Below are positions 1-10,166 of a stretch of DNA of 39,967 nt, piece by piece. This DNA comes from Acidobacteriota bacterium. GTDB taxonomy: Bacteria > Acidobacteriota > Vicinamibacteria > Fen-336. A program made the position numbers and the translations under genes. Every line of letters starts with the position of its first letter. Positions within the stretch are counted from its first letter, which is position 1. The notes beneath the pieces are model-generated. The model was not told the DNA's origin. It saw only the letters and a list, made by a program, of their open reading frames with translations, and ran no database searches. The DNA lies in the NCBI GenBank assembly GCA_022340585.1, contig JAJDNS010000168.1, positions 1 through 39,967 of the forward strand, written 5' to 3'.

Positions 1-46
1 AAGAGGGGCGAGTTAACTTCGTCGTGCATCCTTCAGACCGTTGTCT

Positions 47-148
47 GCTCAACGGCGGGATCACCTGCAAGGCGCACATTGATGACGACAGGGACATCGT
101 AGGGCATCTTCAACTCAGCGCCTTGTCTGGTGCATCCCCTCGTTCGAC
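47..148 (-). other. attC-like recombination site (candidate)
   Basis: Read on the minus strand, the site begins with GTCGAAC (148-142) and ends with GTTGAGC (53-47), a perfect match to the integron core consensus GTTRRRY. Between them lie nested inverted repeats. The inner arms are CAAGGCGC (68-75) and GCGCCTTG (118-125). The outer arms are GGGATCACC (57-65) and GGTGCATCCC (129-138), which pair fully apart from one extra base at 133, on the side where attC sites usually carry extrahelical bases. The first box is the reverse complement of GTTCGAC at 1012-1006, which is the R''/R' relation expected for the two ends of one gene cassette. Against it: GTCGAAC has one mismatch to RYYYAAC, and the gaps from core boxes to inner arms (16 and 14 nt) are longer than in classic attC sites. 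Beyond it, an ATG at 29-27 opens a frame that leaves the window, possibly a second cassette gene. Confidence 0.42.
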
Positions 149-175
149 GACAGCTCTCTATCCGCCACCCCGCTC

Positions 176-985
176 TCATTGTGTCGGGGACTGACGCTGA
201 AGAAGCTGTTCCCTGACCGCCTCGGTGACGTCGACGGCACCATCTGGGGGAATGAAGGTGAACAGGCTTGGAGGAAGGTGCCCGCCGACCTGTGCCCTCG
301 AGTACGTCTTGATCTGCATCTTCCCCTTCTTGGATGTCGTCGACGACTTCAGAACTCGGCCGTCACCATCAATCCAGTATGTTGTAGGCACTCCGGTCCA
401 TTCGCCTCGCCAGAGCCGGTCCGCCTCTGGATCCGGAAAGGCCGGCACGCCCTCGCGCTTGTCGACACGAACCACGTCGCAACTCACGCTCCTGCCCTGC
501 AGTAGGAGAGACTCTTCTCTCAACCACTCGGGATCCGCAGCCAGGAACTCACCTAGCTCAGCGTAGCTGGACAGAAACTCCACATTCAGCAAAGGGACGG
601 CGGCGGCGAGAGGCGATTCGGCAGGGAAGGTCAGGTACTCCATCGTCTCCGGAAAGTAGGTCCACCTGGTTGTTCCGTCGGATATCTGGACGACCGGCTG
701 GCCCCTAATCTCGTACTCCCAGCGGAGCTGGCTTCCGGCGCCGGCGAGCGTCTCTCCCACTATTTGGCTAGGACCGTCAGGGTCGCGGAACTCGGTCTCT
801 GACTCGAAGTAGTACCTCTGAAGCTCCCGGTACGTCTGCCGGACACGACTGAGGATGCTCGTCGGGTCTCGGGCCAGCTGGGCAACAGGCGGATCGGCTG
901 CGTCCTGTTGCATCTGCGAGGCAGAGGATGGACTGCAGCCGGATACGAGCGTAGCGAGCGTTACGAGGAGAAGCCTAGAGTGCAC
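176..985 (-). CDS. LolA/DUF2092-like outer-membrane lipoprotein, possible gene cassette
   Basis: A 269-residue protein with a GTG start preceded by GGGAG about 6 nt upstream. The N-terminus is a lipoprotein signal with lipobox LVSGC, so Cys17 would be lipidated; Ser at +2 suggests outer-membrane sorting. The body looks like the open beta-barrel fold of LolA and DUF2092 proteins: early strands around FESETEFRD and LRWEYEIRG, a WTYFPE segment near residues 108-113, and the typical end FTFIPPDGAVDV. Such proteins bind lipids or lipoproteins in the periplasm; the ligand here is unknown. Base composition differs from its neighbours: two 60-base lines inside it count at 52% and 63% GC, against 78% for a line inside the adjacent integrase. 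It lies 3' of an integron integrase on the same strand and is flanked by core-like boxes, so it may be a captured cassette. The fold assignment is moderately sure and the cassette status is inference. Confidence 0.72.
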   Translation of the reverse strand: MHSRLLLVTLATLVSGCSPSSASQMQQDAADPPVAQLARDPTSILSRVRQTYRELQRYYFESETEFRDPDGPSQIVGETLAGAGSQLRWEYEIRGQPVVQISDGTTRWTYFPETMEYLTFPAESPLAAAVPLLNVEFLSSYAELGEFLAADPEWLREESLLLQGRSVSCDVVRVDKREGVPAFPDPEADRLWRGEWTGVPTTYWIDGDGRVLKSSTTSKKGKMQIKTYSRAQVGGHLPPSLFTFIPPDGAVDVTEAVREQLLQRQSPTQ

Positions 986-1000
986 CGCTGGCTCCCAGTG

Positions 1001-1020
1001 TGTTCGTCGAACAGTTAGTC
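1001..1020 (-). other. Candidate attI/cassette junction with palindrome
   Basis: The plus strand carries the perfect odd palindrome TGTTCGTCGAACA at 1001-1013. On the minus strand it includes GTTCGAC (1012-1006), one mismatch from GTTRRRY. It is preceded, with one base between, by GACTAAC (1020-1014), one mismatch from RYYYAAC. Two inverted core-like boxes side by side resemble the simple site of an attI. The 134-bp gap 986-1119 between the lipoprotein and the integrase holds this and nothing else I recognise. A plain operator is the main alternative. Confidence 0.3.
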
Positions 1021-1119
1021 TGCTGCGATCCTAGTCTCATTGGCGCTCATCCGTAGTGGGATTGTGGTGGCGAGATGGTGTCTTGGCAAGGTCCGATGAG
1101 GTGAATGGCTCGTTTGGTG

Positions 1120-2157
1120 TCATTGGGACCCCACCCGAGGCTTCTTGAGGGTGTCGATGGGACTCGTCACCTTGCGGTCCCCGCGGTTCAGGGCGTGGGT
1201 GTAGATCATCGTGGTGGACACGTCCTTGTGTCCCAGCAGCTCCTGGATGGTGCGAATGTCGTAGCCGCCTTCCAGGAGGGCGGTGGCGAAGGAGTGGCGG
1301 AAGGTGTGGCACGTGGCGGGCTTGGTCAGTCCCGCGGCGCGGACGGCGATCGTGACCTCCCTCTGGAGCACGGTTGGGTGGATGTGGGGGCGGCGTCGCT
1401 CGCCGGTCTCGCGGTCCACGTACAGGCGGGAGGCCGGGAAGGCCCACTGCCAGCCCCAGTCCAGCGCAACTCCGGGGCTCCGGTGGGCCACCTCGGGCGG
1501 CAGGTCGACGTGGCCGCGACCGACGGCCAGGTCGTGGCCGTGCTGGCGGCGCACGCCCTCGAGATGGACCTGCAGGCGGCGGGCCAGCTTGGTGGGCAGG
1601 AGGGTGACGCGGTCCTTGCGCCCCTTCCCCTCGCGGACGGTGATCTCGTGGCGGTCGAAGTCGAGGTCCTTGACTCGGAGCCGGCAGCATTCGGACAGGC
1701 GAAGCCCGGCCCCGTAGAGGAGAGCCCCCATCAGCTGGGGGGCGCCGCGCATGTGGGACAGCACCGACTGCGCCTCCCGGGCCGTGAGAACCACCGGCAC
1801 GCGGTCCGACGGGCGGGCCCGGGTGACACCGTGGAGGTCGGTCAGCTTTCGGCCCAGGACGTCGCGGTAGAGGAAGAGCAGGGCGCTGAACGCCTGGTTC
1901 TGGCTGGACGCGCTCAGCCCGTCCCGGGCGGCCAGGTCGGAGAGAAACGCCCTGACCTCCTCGACGCCCAGGTCGGCGGGATCACGGCCGTGGCCCGCGT
2001 CCACGAAACGCCGGACCCAGCCCACGTAGGCACTCTCGGTTCGGGGGCTCAGGTGTCGCGCGTGGAGGGTCTGGCGGACCCGGGCCAGCGTCGTCTCGAG
2101 AGCGGTGGGCGGCTGCTCGTCGCCCGGGCCACGCCCCTCGGCGGGTTCCTGAGACAT
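1120..2157 (-). CDS. intI: Integron integrase (tyrosine recombinase IntI)
   Basis: A 345-residue tyrosine recombinase. The N-terminal SAM-like core-binding domain is at about residues 22-105 (LSPRTESAYVGWVRRF). The catalytic domain shows R153 (GAGLRLSE), a lysine in the KGRKDR hairpin (179-183), H284 and R287 (CHTFRHSF), H310 (LLGHKDV) and the nucleophile Y319 (MIYTH). Residues about 206-256 are an insertion absent from XerC/XerD and typical of IntI, ending in the diagnostic LDWGWQWAFPASRL and followed by RRRPHIHPTVLQR. IntI recombines attI and folded attC sites to capture and shuffle gene cassettes. The ATG at 2157 directly follows a GGGGGAGAG Shine-Dalgarno stretch. It is full length, with no frameshift. 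Its 3' end faces the lipoprotein gene, so cassettes would lie downstream on the same strand (inverted-integrase layout) rather than divergently as in class 1 integrons. On the other side is the chromosomal regulator gene. Confidence 0.93.
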   Translation of the reverse strand: MSQEPAEGRGPGDEQPPTALETTLARVRQTLHARHLSPRTESAYVGWVRRFVDAGHGRDPADLGVEEVRAFLSDLAARDGLSASSQNQAFSALLFLYRDVLGRKLTDLHGVTRARPSDRVPVVLTAREAQSVLSHMRGAPQLMGALLYGAGLRLSECCRLRVKDLDFDRHEITVREGKGRKDRVTLLPTKLARRLQVHLEGVRRQHGHDLAVGRGHVDLPPEVAHRSPGVALDWGWQWAFPASRLYVDRETGERRRPHIHPTVLQREVTIAVRAAGLTKPATCHTFRHSFATALLEGGYDIRTIQELLGHKDVSTTMIYTHALNRGDRKVTSPIDTLKKPRVGSQ

Positions 2158-2202
2158 CTCTCCCCCTTTCTTCCGGGGCCACCGTTCCCTTCCGGGGGAG
2201 AG
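2158..2202 (-). promoter_or_regulatory. Leader hairpin covering the intI ribosome binding site
   Basis: On the minus strand the nine bases CTCTCCCCC (2202-2194) are the exact complement of GGGGGAGAG (2166-2158), which is the Shine-Dalgarno stretch abutting the ATG at 2157. The loop is 27 nt. Folding in mRNA would hide the ribosome binding site and place the start codon at the base of the stem. No LexA-like box is evident nearby. The rest of the 112-bp gap (2203-2269) shows no clear promoter. Confidence 0.45.
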
Positions 2203-2269
2203 TCGAGGGGTGGTCGGCCCGCCTGTGTTCGGAGCCAGCCTACCCGAGAGGGGCGTCAGGCGAGGTCCG

Positions 2270-3627
<1,358 letters not shown>

Positions 3628-3631
<4 letters not shown>

Positions 3632-5040
3632 CGGGCCCGCTCCACCTCGACCCGGGTCAGGAACGAACCCGCCGGGACGGGGCGGTGCACGTACAGCCAC
3701 GCCGACTGCCCGCGACGCAGCGAGCTGAGGACCTCTCGGTACGTCGTCACGTCGGGGGTGGCCCGGCGGTTGACCGAGACGACGAGGTCCCCCTCCTCGA
3801 GATCGTCCGTCCCGGGATCGACCCCGAGGATGGAGCGGATGACCACGCCGACCCGATTCGGGGGCAGGCCCAGCTCGGCGCGGGTCCTCGCGCCGAGGTT
3901 TCCCACGACGAGGCCGAGGGCGTCGCCCTCCGCCGGAGTCGAGGCCGCCGGACGCACCAGGTCGGGCTCCGGTGCCGGGTCGCCGATCCGCTCCCCGAGT
4001 CGGGCGGACACGGTGAGGGCCTCGCCGTCGCGGAGGAGGGACAGGCGCACCTCGTGACCGGGCGGGAGGGCGGAGATCGTCTGGATCAGCTCGTCGCCGT
4101 TGGCGATGGGCTCCCCCGCCACTTCGGTGATCACGTCCCAGGGCCTCAGCCCGGCCACCGCCGCGGCCTCCCCGGCCGGAACGTCGACGACGAGCGCCCC
4201 CCGCACCTCGGAGAGACCCATCATCGCGGCGAGGTCGGGATCGAGCTCGTGGAGCTGGACGCCGAGAAAGGCCCGGCGGACCCGTCCCTCCTCGCGCAGC
4301 TGCACGAGGACGGCCCGGGCCACGTTGCTGGGGATGGCGAACCCGATGCCCTCGGCCTCGCTGCTGATCGCGGCGCTGATCCCGACCGCCTCACCTCGCA
4401 GGTTGACCAGAGGCCCCCCGGAGCTTCCGGGGTTGATGGCGGCGTCGGTCTGGATGTAGGAGTCGAAGGACTCGTTGAAGATCTTGCGCCCCTTCGAGGA
4501 GACGACGCCCACGGTGACAGTGTGGTCGAACTCGAGGGGATTGCCGATCGCGCAGACCCAGTCGCCCACCCGCAGGCGGTCGGAGTCGCCGAGGGGAACC
4601 GCGGGAAGCCCCCGGGCCTCGACCTTGAGGAGAGCCAGGTCGGTGCTCGCGTCGGAGCCGACCCGCCGCGCGACGAGCTCGCGCTTGTCGGCGAGCCGTA
4701 CCCGCACCCGGGCGGGTCCGGGCACCAGGTGGTGGTTGGTGAGGATGTAGCCCTCGGAGTCCACGATGAAGCCCGATCCCTCCCCGCGGCGCGGCAGGCC
4801 GAGGGGTGGCCCGTCGCCGAATTCCCCGTGAGCGCCCGATCTCGCGTCCTCGATGACGTCGACGTGCACCACCGCCGAGTTGACCCGCTCGACGATCTCG
4901 GCAAACGAGGGAGGCGCCCCGGCAAAGGCGGGTGGGGCCGGGGGACCCACGGCCAGGAAACCCCCGCCGGCCAGGTACCCGAGGGCCCCGGCCACGAAGC
5001 CGACGAGGACAACGGTCAGAACCGACGCCGCACGCGCCAT
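3628..5040 (-). CDS. HtrA/DegP-like periplasmic serine protease with PDZ domains
   Basis: A 470-residue trypsin-like protease of the HtrA family. An N-terminal signal or anchor segment (about 6-28) is followed by a Pro/Ala-rich linker. The protease domain has the catalytic triad H104 (LTNHHLV), D134 (STDLALL) and S207 (NPGSSGGP). The first PDZ domain (about 255-345, FLGVQLHELDPDL, RPWDVITEVAG) and a more divergent second one (about 370-465, ending in a LYVHR strand) follow. HtrA proteins degrade or refold damaged exported proteins. The gene starts 16 bp after ligA ends and its stop overlaps the start of the sigma-54 regulator as TTGA, so the two are probably translated together. The assignment to DegP, DegQ or DegS subtype is not possible from sequence alone. 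Confidence 0.94.
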
Positions 5041-5056
5041 GCGAGCAGTATAACCG

Positions 5057-7090
<2,034 letters not shown>

Positions 7091-8101
7091 TCAGTGATCG
7101 CGGGCGAGAATGAAGCCGGGCAGCGCCTCGAGGGCCTCGCGGTAGGGCGAGGGCTCGAAGACCCGGAGGTCGCGTCGCGCGGCTTCCGCGAAGCGCTCGG
7201 CCAGGCTGCCCGCTTCCTCCAGGGCCCCGTGGTCCCGGGCGAGGCGGACGATCTCCTCGCGCGGCACGCGGCGGAAGCCACGGTCCTCGAGAACGGCCCG
7301 GACCTTCTGGGCTTCGGTGACCCCGGCCCGACGGAGCAGGAAGATCATGGGCAGGGTCACCTTGCCCTCGCGCAGGTCGTTGGCCACCGGCTTCCCGAGC
7401 GTCTTCTCCTCGGCGGTGAAGTCGAGCAGGTCGTCCACCATCTGGAAGCACATTCCCAGGTGGGCGCCGTAGCTGGTCAGCCCCTCCCTCCGCTCGTCGT
7501 CCACGTCACCGAGGAGGGCCCCGATGCGAGTGCAGGCGGAGAACAGGTCGGCGGTCTTGCGACGGATGAGGTCGAGGTGGTCCTCCTCGGTGACCTCCAT
7601 GTCGCCGTCGCGCTCGATCTCGAGGATCTCCCCCTCGATCATGCGCAGGGTCACGTCGGAGAGCAGCCGCAGGATCGGGAGGTTGTCCTGGGACAGCGCC
7701 ATGGCCATCGACTTGGTGTAGAGGAAGTCCCCGAGGAGGACGGTGATGTCGTTGCCCCAGCGGCTGTTGACGCTCCGGCGACCGCGGCGCGTCGTCGCCT
7801 CGTCGATGATGTCGTCGTGGAGCAGGGTGGCGGCGTGGATGAACTCCACGGTGGCCGCCAGCACCACCGCCCGGTCGCCCTGGTACCCGCAGAGCCGGCT
7901 GGCCAGGAGCAGAAGGGCGGGGCGCACCCGCTTGCCGCCCCCCTCGCGGATGTAGCGGCCGATCTCGCTCACCAGGCCGACGTCGGAGCGCGCCTGCTCG
8001 GCGAAGAGGGCCTCCACCTTGACGAGGTCGTCCTCGACGAGGCGGACGATCTCCCGGAGATCGAGAGTCGCCTGCCGCCCCACCGGGTCTACGGATGCCA
8101 C
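7091..8101 (-). CDS. ispB: Polyprenyl (long-chain) diphosphate synthase
   Basis: A 336-residue trans-prenyltransferase that extends farnesyl diphosphate with isopentenyl diphosphate, probably making the quinone side chain. The two Asp-rich motifs are LLHDDIIDEATTRRG (DDIID at 96-100) and FQMVDDLLDF (DDLLD at 223-227). The substrate motif GGGKRVRPALLLL is at 54-66. The residue five positions before the first DDxxD is a small Ala, which in this family allows long (C35-C50) products rather than FPP or GGPP; the exact chain length cannot be read. GTG start. It follows yajQ by 6 bp and precedes ligA by 21 bp. Confidence 0.9.
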   Translation of the reverse strand: MASVDPVGRQATLDLREIVRLVEDDLVKVEALFAEQARSDVGLVSEIGRYIREGGGKRVRPALLLLASRLCGYQGDRAVVLAATVEFIHAATLLHDDIIDEATTRRGRRSVNSRWGNDITVLLGDFLYTKSMAMALSQDNLPILRLLSDVTLRMIEGEILEIERDGDMEVTEEDHLDLIRRKTADLFSACTRIGALLGDVDDERREGLTSYGAHLGMCFQMVDDLLDFTAEEKTLGKPVANDLREGKVTLPMIFLLRRAGVTEAQKVRAVLEDRGFRRVPREEIVRLARDHGALEEAGSLAERFAEAARRDLRVFEPSPYREALEALPGFILARDH

Positions 8102-8107
8102 GCGTCC

Positions 8108-8596
8108 CTACCGGTAGTTCGTGAACTGCATGTCGATCCCGAGGTCGGTCTCGCGCAGCATCTCGATGACGGACTGCAGGTCGTCCTTGTTCTTGCCGGT
8201 GACCCGCAGCTGGTCCCCCTGGATCGCCGTCTGGACCTTGAGCTTCGTGCCCTTCACCAGCTTGACGATCTCCCGGGCCTTCTCGGTGGGGATGCCGTTC
8301 TGGAGGGCCGCCCGCTGCCGCACGGTCCCGCCCAGGGCCTGGTCGATCTCCCCGTAGGTGAGGGCCTTCAGGGGGACTCCCCGCTTCACGAGCTTCGCCT
8401 CGAGGACGTCGCGCACCTGCTTGAGGGTGTACTCGTCGGGCGCGGTCACCACGATCGCCTCGTCGGACAGCTCCAGCTTCGAGCCGCTCTTCTTGAGGTC
8501 GTACCGGGTGGCGATCTCCTTCTGGGCCTGGCCGATGGCGTTGCGGACCTCCTGCAGGTCCACGGTGCTCACGATGTCGAAGGAACTGTTGGCCAT
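8108..8596 (-). CDS. YajQ family nucleotide/cyclic-di-GMP-binding protein
   Basis: A 162-residue protein, the normal length for YajQ (two ferredoxin-like halves). It opens MANSSFDIVSTVDLQEVRNA and ends DLGIDMQFTNYR, both family hallmarks; the middle has RYDLKKSGS and KVQTAIQGDQLRVTGK. Family members bind nucleotides, and some bind cyclic di-GMP and act with transcription factors; the role here is unknown. I start at the ATG at 8596 because the family N-terminus fits exactly. An open frame extends further upstream but has no similarity to anything. The 107-bp gap to tatD (8597-8703) may hold a promoter, but I see no clear boxes. Confidence 0.93.
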   Translation of the reverse strand: MANSSFDIVSTVDLQEVRNAIGQAQKEIATRYDLKKSGSKLELSDEAIVVTAPDEYTLKQVRDVLEAKLVKRGVPLKALTYGEIDQALGGTVRQRAALQNGIPTEKAREIVKLVKGTKLKVQTAIQGDQLRVTGKNKDDLQSVIEMLRETDLGIDMQFTNYR

Positions 8597-8703
8597 GAGG
8601 GACGATTCTACTTTCGGTGACGAGAGACGCCCAGGGAAGACGCGCCCGGTAAAGTGACGGATTCGTGACGCGTTGTCAAACCTCGGGGGAGCCGGGCACG
8701 ACC

Positions 8704-9495
8704 TCAGCTGCCGCGGGGTCCGAGCACCGCCTCGCGTCGGAAGAGCCGCGCGTAGTTCTGCTGGGAGAGGGCCCCGATGGTCTCCAGGTCCGTCCCCCGG
8801 AGGGCGGCCAGCCGACGGGCCACCTCCACCACCCAGGCCGGCTCGTTCCGCTTGCCCCGGTGCGGCGGAGGGGCGAGGAACGGCGCGTCGGTCTCCACCA
8901 GGAACCGGTCGTCGGGCACCTCTCGGGCGACCTGCTGGATGACCTCGGCCCGGGGGAAGGCCACGATGCCCGAGAAGGAGAGGCACAGGCCCAGGGCCAG
9001 GGACCTCCGGGCCAGGTCGAGACCCCCGGTGAAGCAGTGAACCACGCCCCCGACCTCGGACGCGCCCTCCTCCTCGAGAAGCGCCGCCGTCTCCCCGTCG
9101 GCCTCCCGGGTGTGGATGACGAGGGGCAGGCCGACCTCACGGGCCAGGCGGATCTGGGCCCGGAAGACCTCCCGCTGGGTGGCCCGGGGCGAGAGGTCGT
9201 AGTGGAAGTCGAGCCCGACCTCCCCGATCGCCACGATGCGGCCCTCCCGGGCCAGCCCCCGCAGCTCGTCGTACACGCCGGGGTCGGCCAGGCGAGCCTC
9301 GTGGGGGTGGACGCCGGCGGTCGCGGGCAGGGAGAACTGCCCGGCCACGCCCAGAGCCCGCTTCAGTCCCCCCTCTTCGTCGACCCCGCCCACCACCAGC
9401 ATCTCGGCGAGGCCCGCCTCCCGGGCCCGGGCCACCACCTCCTCGCGGTCGGCGTCGAACTGGGCCACGTCGATGTGGCAGTGGGAGTCGATCAT
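8704..9495 (-). CDS. tatD: TatD family metal-dependent hydrolase/DNase
   Basis: A 263-residue TIM-barrel hydrolase. It shows the metal-binding HxH near the N-terminus (MIDSHCHID), GVHPHEA, IGEVGLDFHYD, LPLVIHTREAD, VVHCFTGG and ETDAPFLAP, in the order expected for TatD/YcfH proteins. Family members are 3'-5' exonucleases or nucleases, and many remain without a known substrate. The start is the ATG at 9495, which overlaps the stop of the upstream gene as ATGA; metG lies one gene further upstream, and tatD/ycfH near metG is a common bacterial arrangement. Confidence 0.95.
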   Translation of the reverse strand: MIDSHCHIDVAQFDADREEVVARAREAGLAEMLVVGGVDEEGGLKRALGVAGQFSLPATAGVHPHEARLADPGVYDELRGLAREGRIVAIGEVGLDFHYDLSPRATQREVFRAQIRLAREVGLPLVIHTREADGETAALLEEEGASEVGGVVHCFTGGLDLARRSLALGLCLSFSGIVAFPRAEVIQQVAREVPDDRFLVETDAPFLAPPPHRGKRNEPAWVVEVARRLAALRGTDLETIGALSQQNYARLFRREAVLGPRGS

Positions 9496-10166
9496 TCCCG
9501 GCCGGGTTCTTCCTGGCCCAGGGTCTCCCGGATCCGGCGGTCGTGCTGCTCGAGGAGCGCTGCCTCTTCCCCTTCGGGTACCGGCAGCTGCTCCATCATC
9601 CCGCGCGTGTGCACGATCATGGCCTTCGCCTCGTCGAGGGCAGCCACCCCGCTGGCGTAAGCCTCCTCCCCCATCTGCGCGCGGGCGGCGTCGATCTCGG
9701 CCCGCTGGCCGGGAAGCTCCTCGAGGGCACGGGCCAGCGCCCCCAGGCTCTCCTCCCGCATCCACAGCGCCTGCAGCCGGAGAAACTGGCGGAAGAAGGG
9801 CTCGGGCTCCAATCCCCGCTCCCGGCACCACGCCACGTAGGTGGGGTCGCGGACCAGCAACCCGAAGTCGTACCCGTCGCCCTGGAAGGCGCGCTCCACG
9901 ATCTGCCGGGCCTCCTCCTCGCCGTGGACCTGCTCGAGGGCCGCGTAGTGATCGAGGACGCTCTGCAGCCCGGCGGCGCTCAGGCGCACGTCCTTCGTGT
10001 ACTCGACGAGGGCCGCGACGAAGGTCGAGACCCGCTGCCGCATGGCGGCGAGGTCCCCGCCCTCGGTGAGGAGGACGGGCTCCTGCCCCCGGGCCACGGG
10101 CCTGGAGGCGGCGAGGAGGACGAGGGGGAGGGCGACGATCGCGCCCCCGCGGAGGGCGTGGCTCAA
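9492..10166 (-). CDS. Secreted helical protein of unknown function
   Basis: A 224-residue protein I cannot assign to a family. The start that makes sense is the TTG at 10166 inside the TTGA overlap with the metG stop. It gives a clean signal peptide (positive residues, then AIVALPLVLLAA, then a polar ASRPVARGQ cleavage region). The mature part is charged and mostly helical, with Glu/Ala/Arg-rich stretches (ALARALEELPGQRAEIDAAR, EEAALLEQHDRRI) and a single Cys. Its stop overlaps the tatD start as ATGA. Being coupled on both sides to housekeeping genes argues that it is a real expressed gene. Confidence 0.72.
   Translation of the reverse strand: MSHALRGGAIVALPLVLLAASRPVARGQEPVLLTEGGDLAAMRQRVSTFVAALVEYTKDVRLSAAGLQSVLDHYAALEQVHGEEEARQIVERAFQGDGYDFGLLVRDPTYVAWCRERGLEPEPFFRQFLRLQALWMREESLGALARALEELPGQRAEIDAARAQMGEEAYASGVAALDEAKAMIVHTRGMMEQLPVPEGEEAALLEQHDRRIRETLGQEEPGRE

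Noticed and set aside
1001..1013. TGTTCGTCGAACA as a LexA (SOS) box
   Set aside because: Known Gram-positive-type boxes read CGAAC...GTTCG; here the arms are in the opposite order and the centre is one base, so a LexA site is not supported. I treat it as a possible cassette junction instead.
2203..2269. A canonical attI site on the 5' side of intI
   Set aside because: No GTTRRRY or RYYYAAC core occurs in this gap, and the next gene is a chromosomal regulator, so cassettes are not expected there.
3632..3700. Longer N-terminus for the sigma-54 regulator
   Set aside because: The extra 23 residues are Pro/Gly/Arg-rich, overlap the protease gene and precede a perfect receiver-domain start at the TTG at 3631.
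8597..8986. Upstream extension of yajQ
   Set aside because: The extension runs antiparallel to nothing but overlaps tatD in another frame, and has no similarity; the ATG at 8596 gives the exact family N-terminus.
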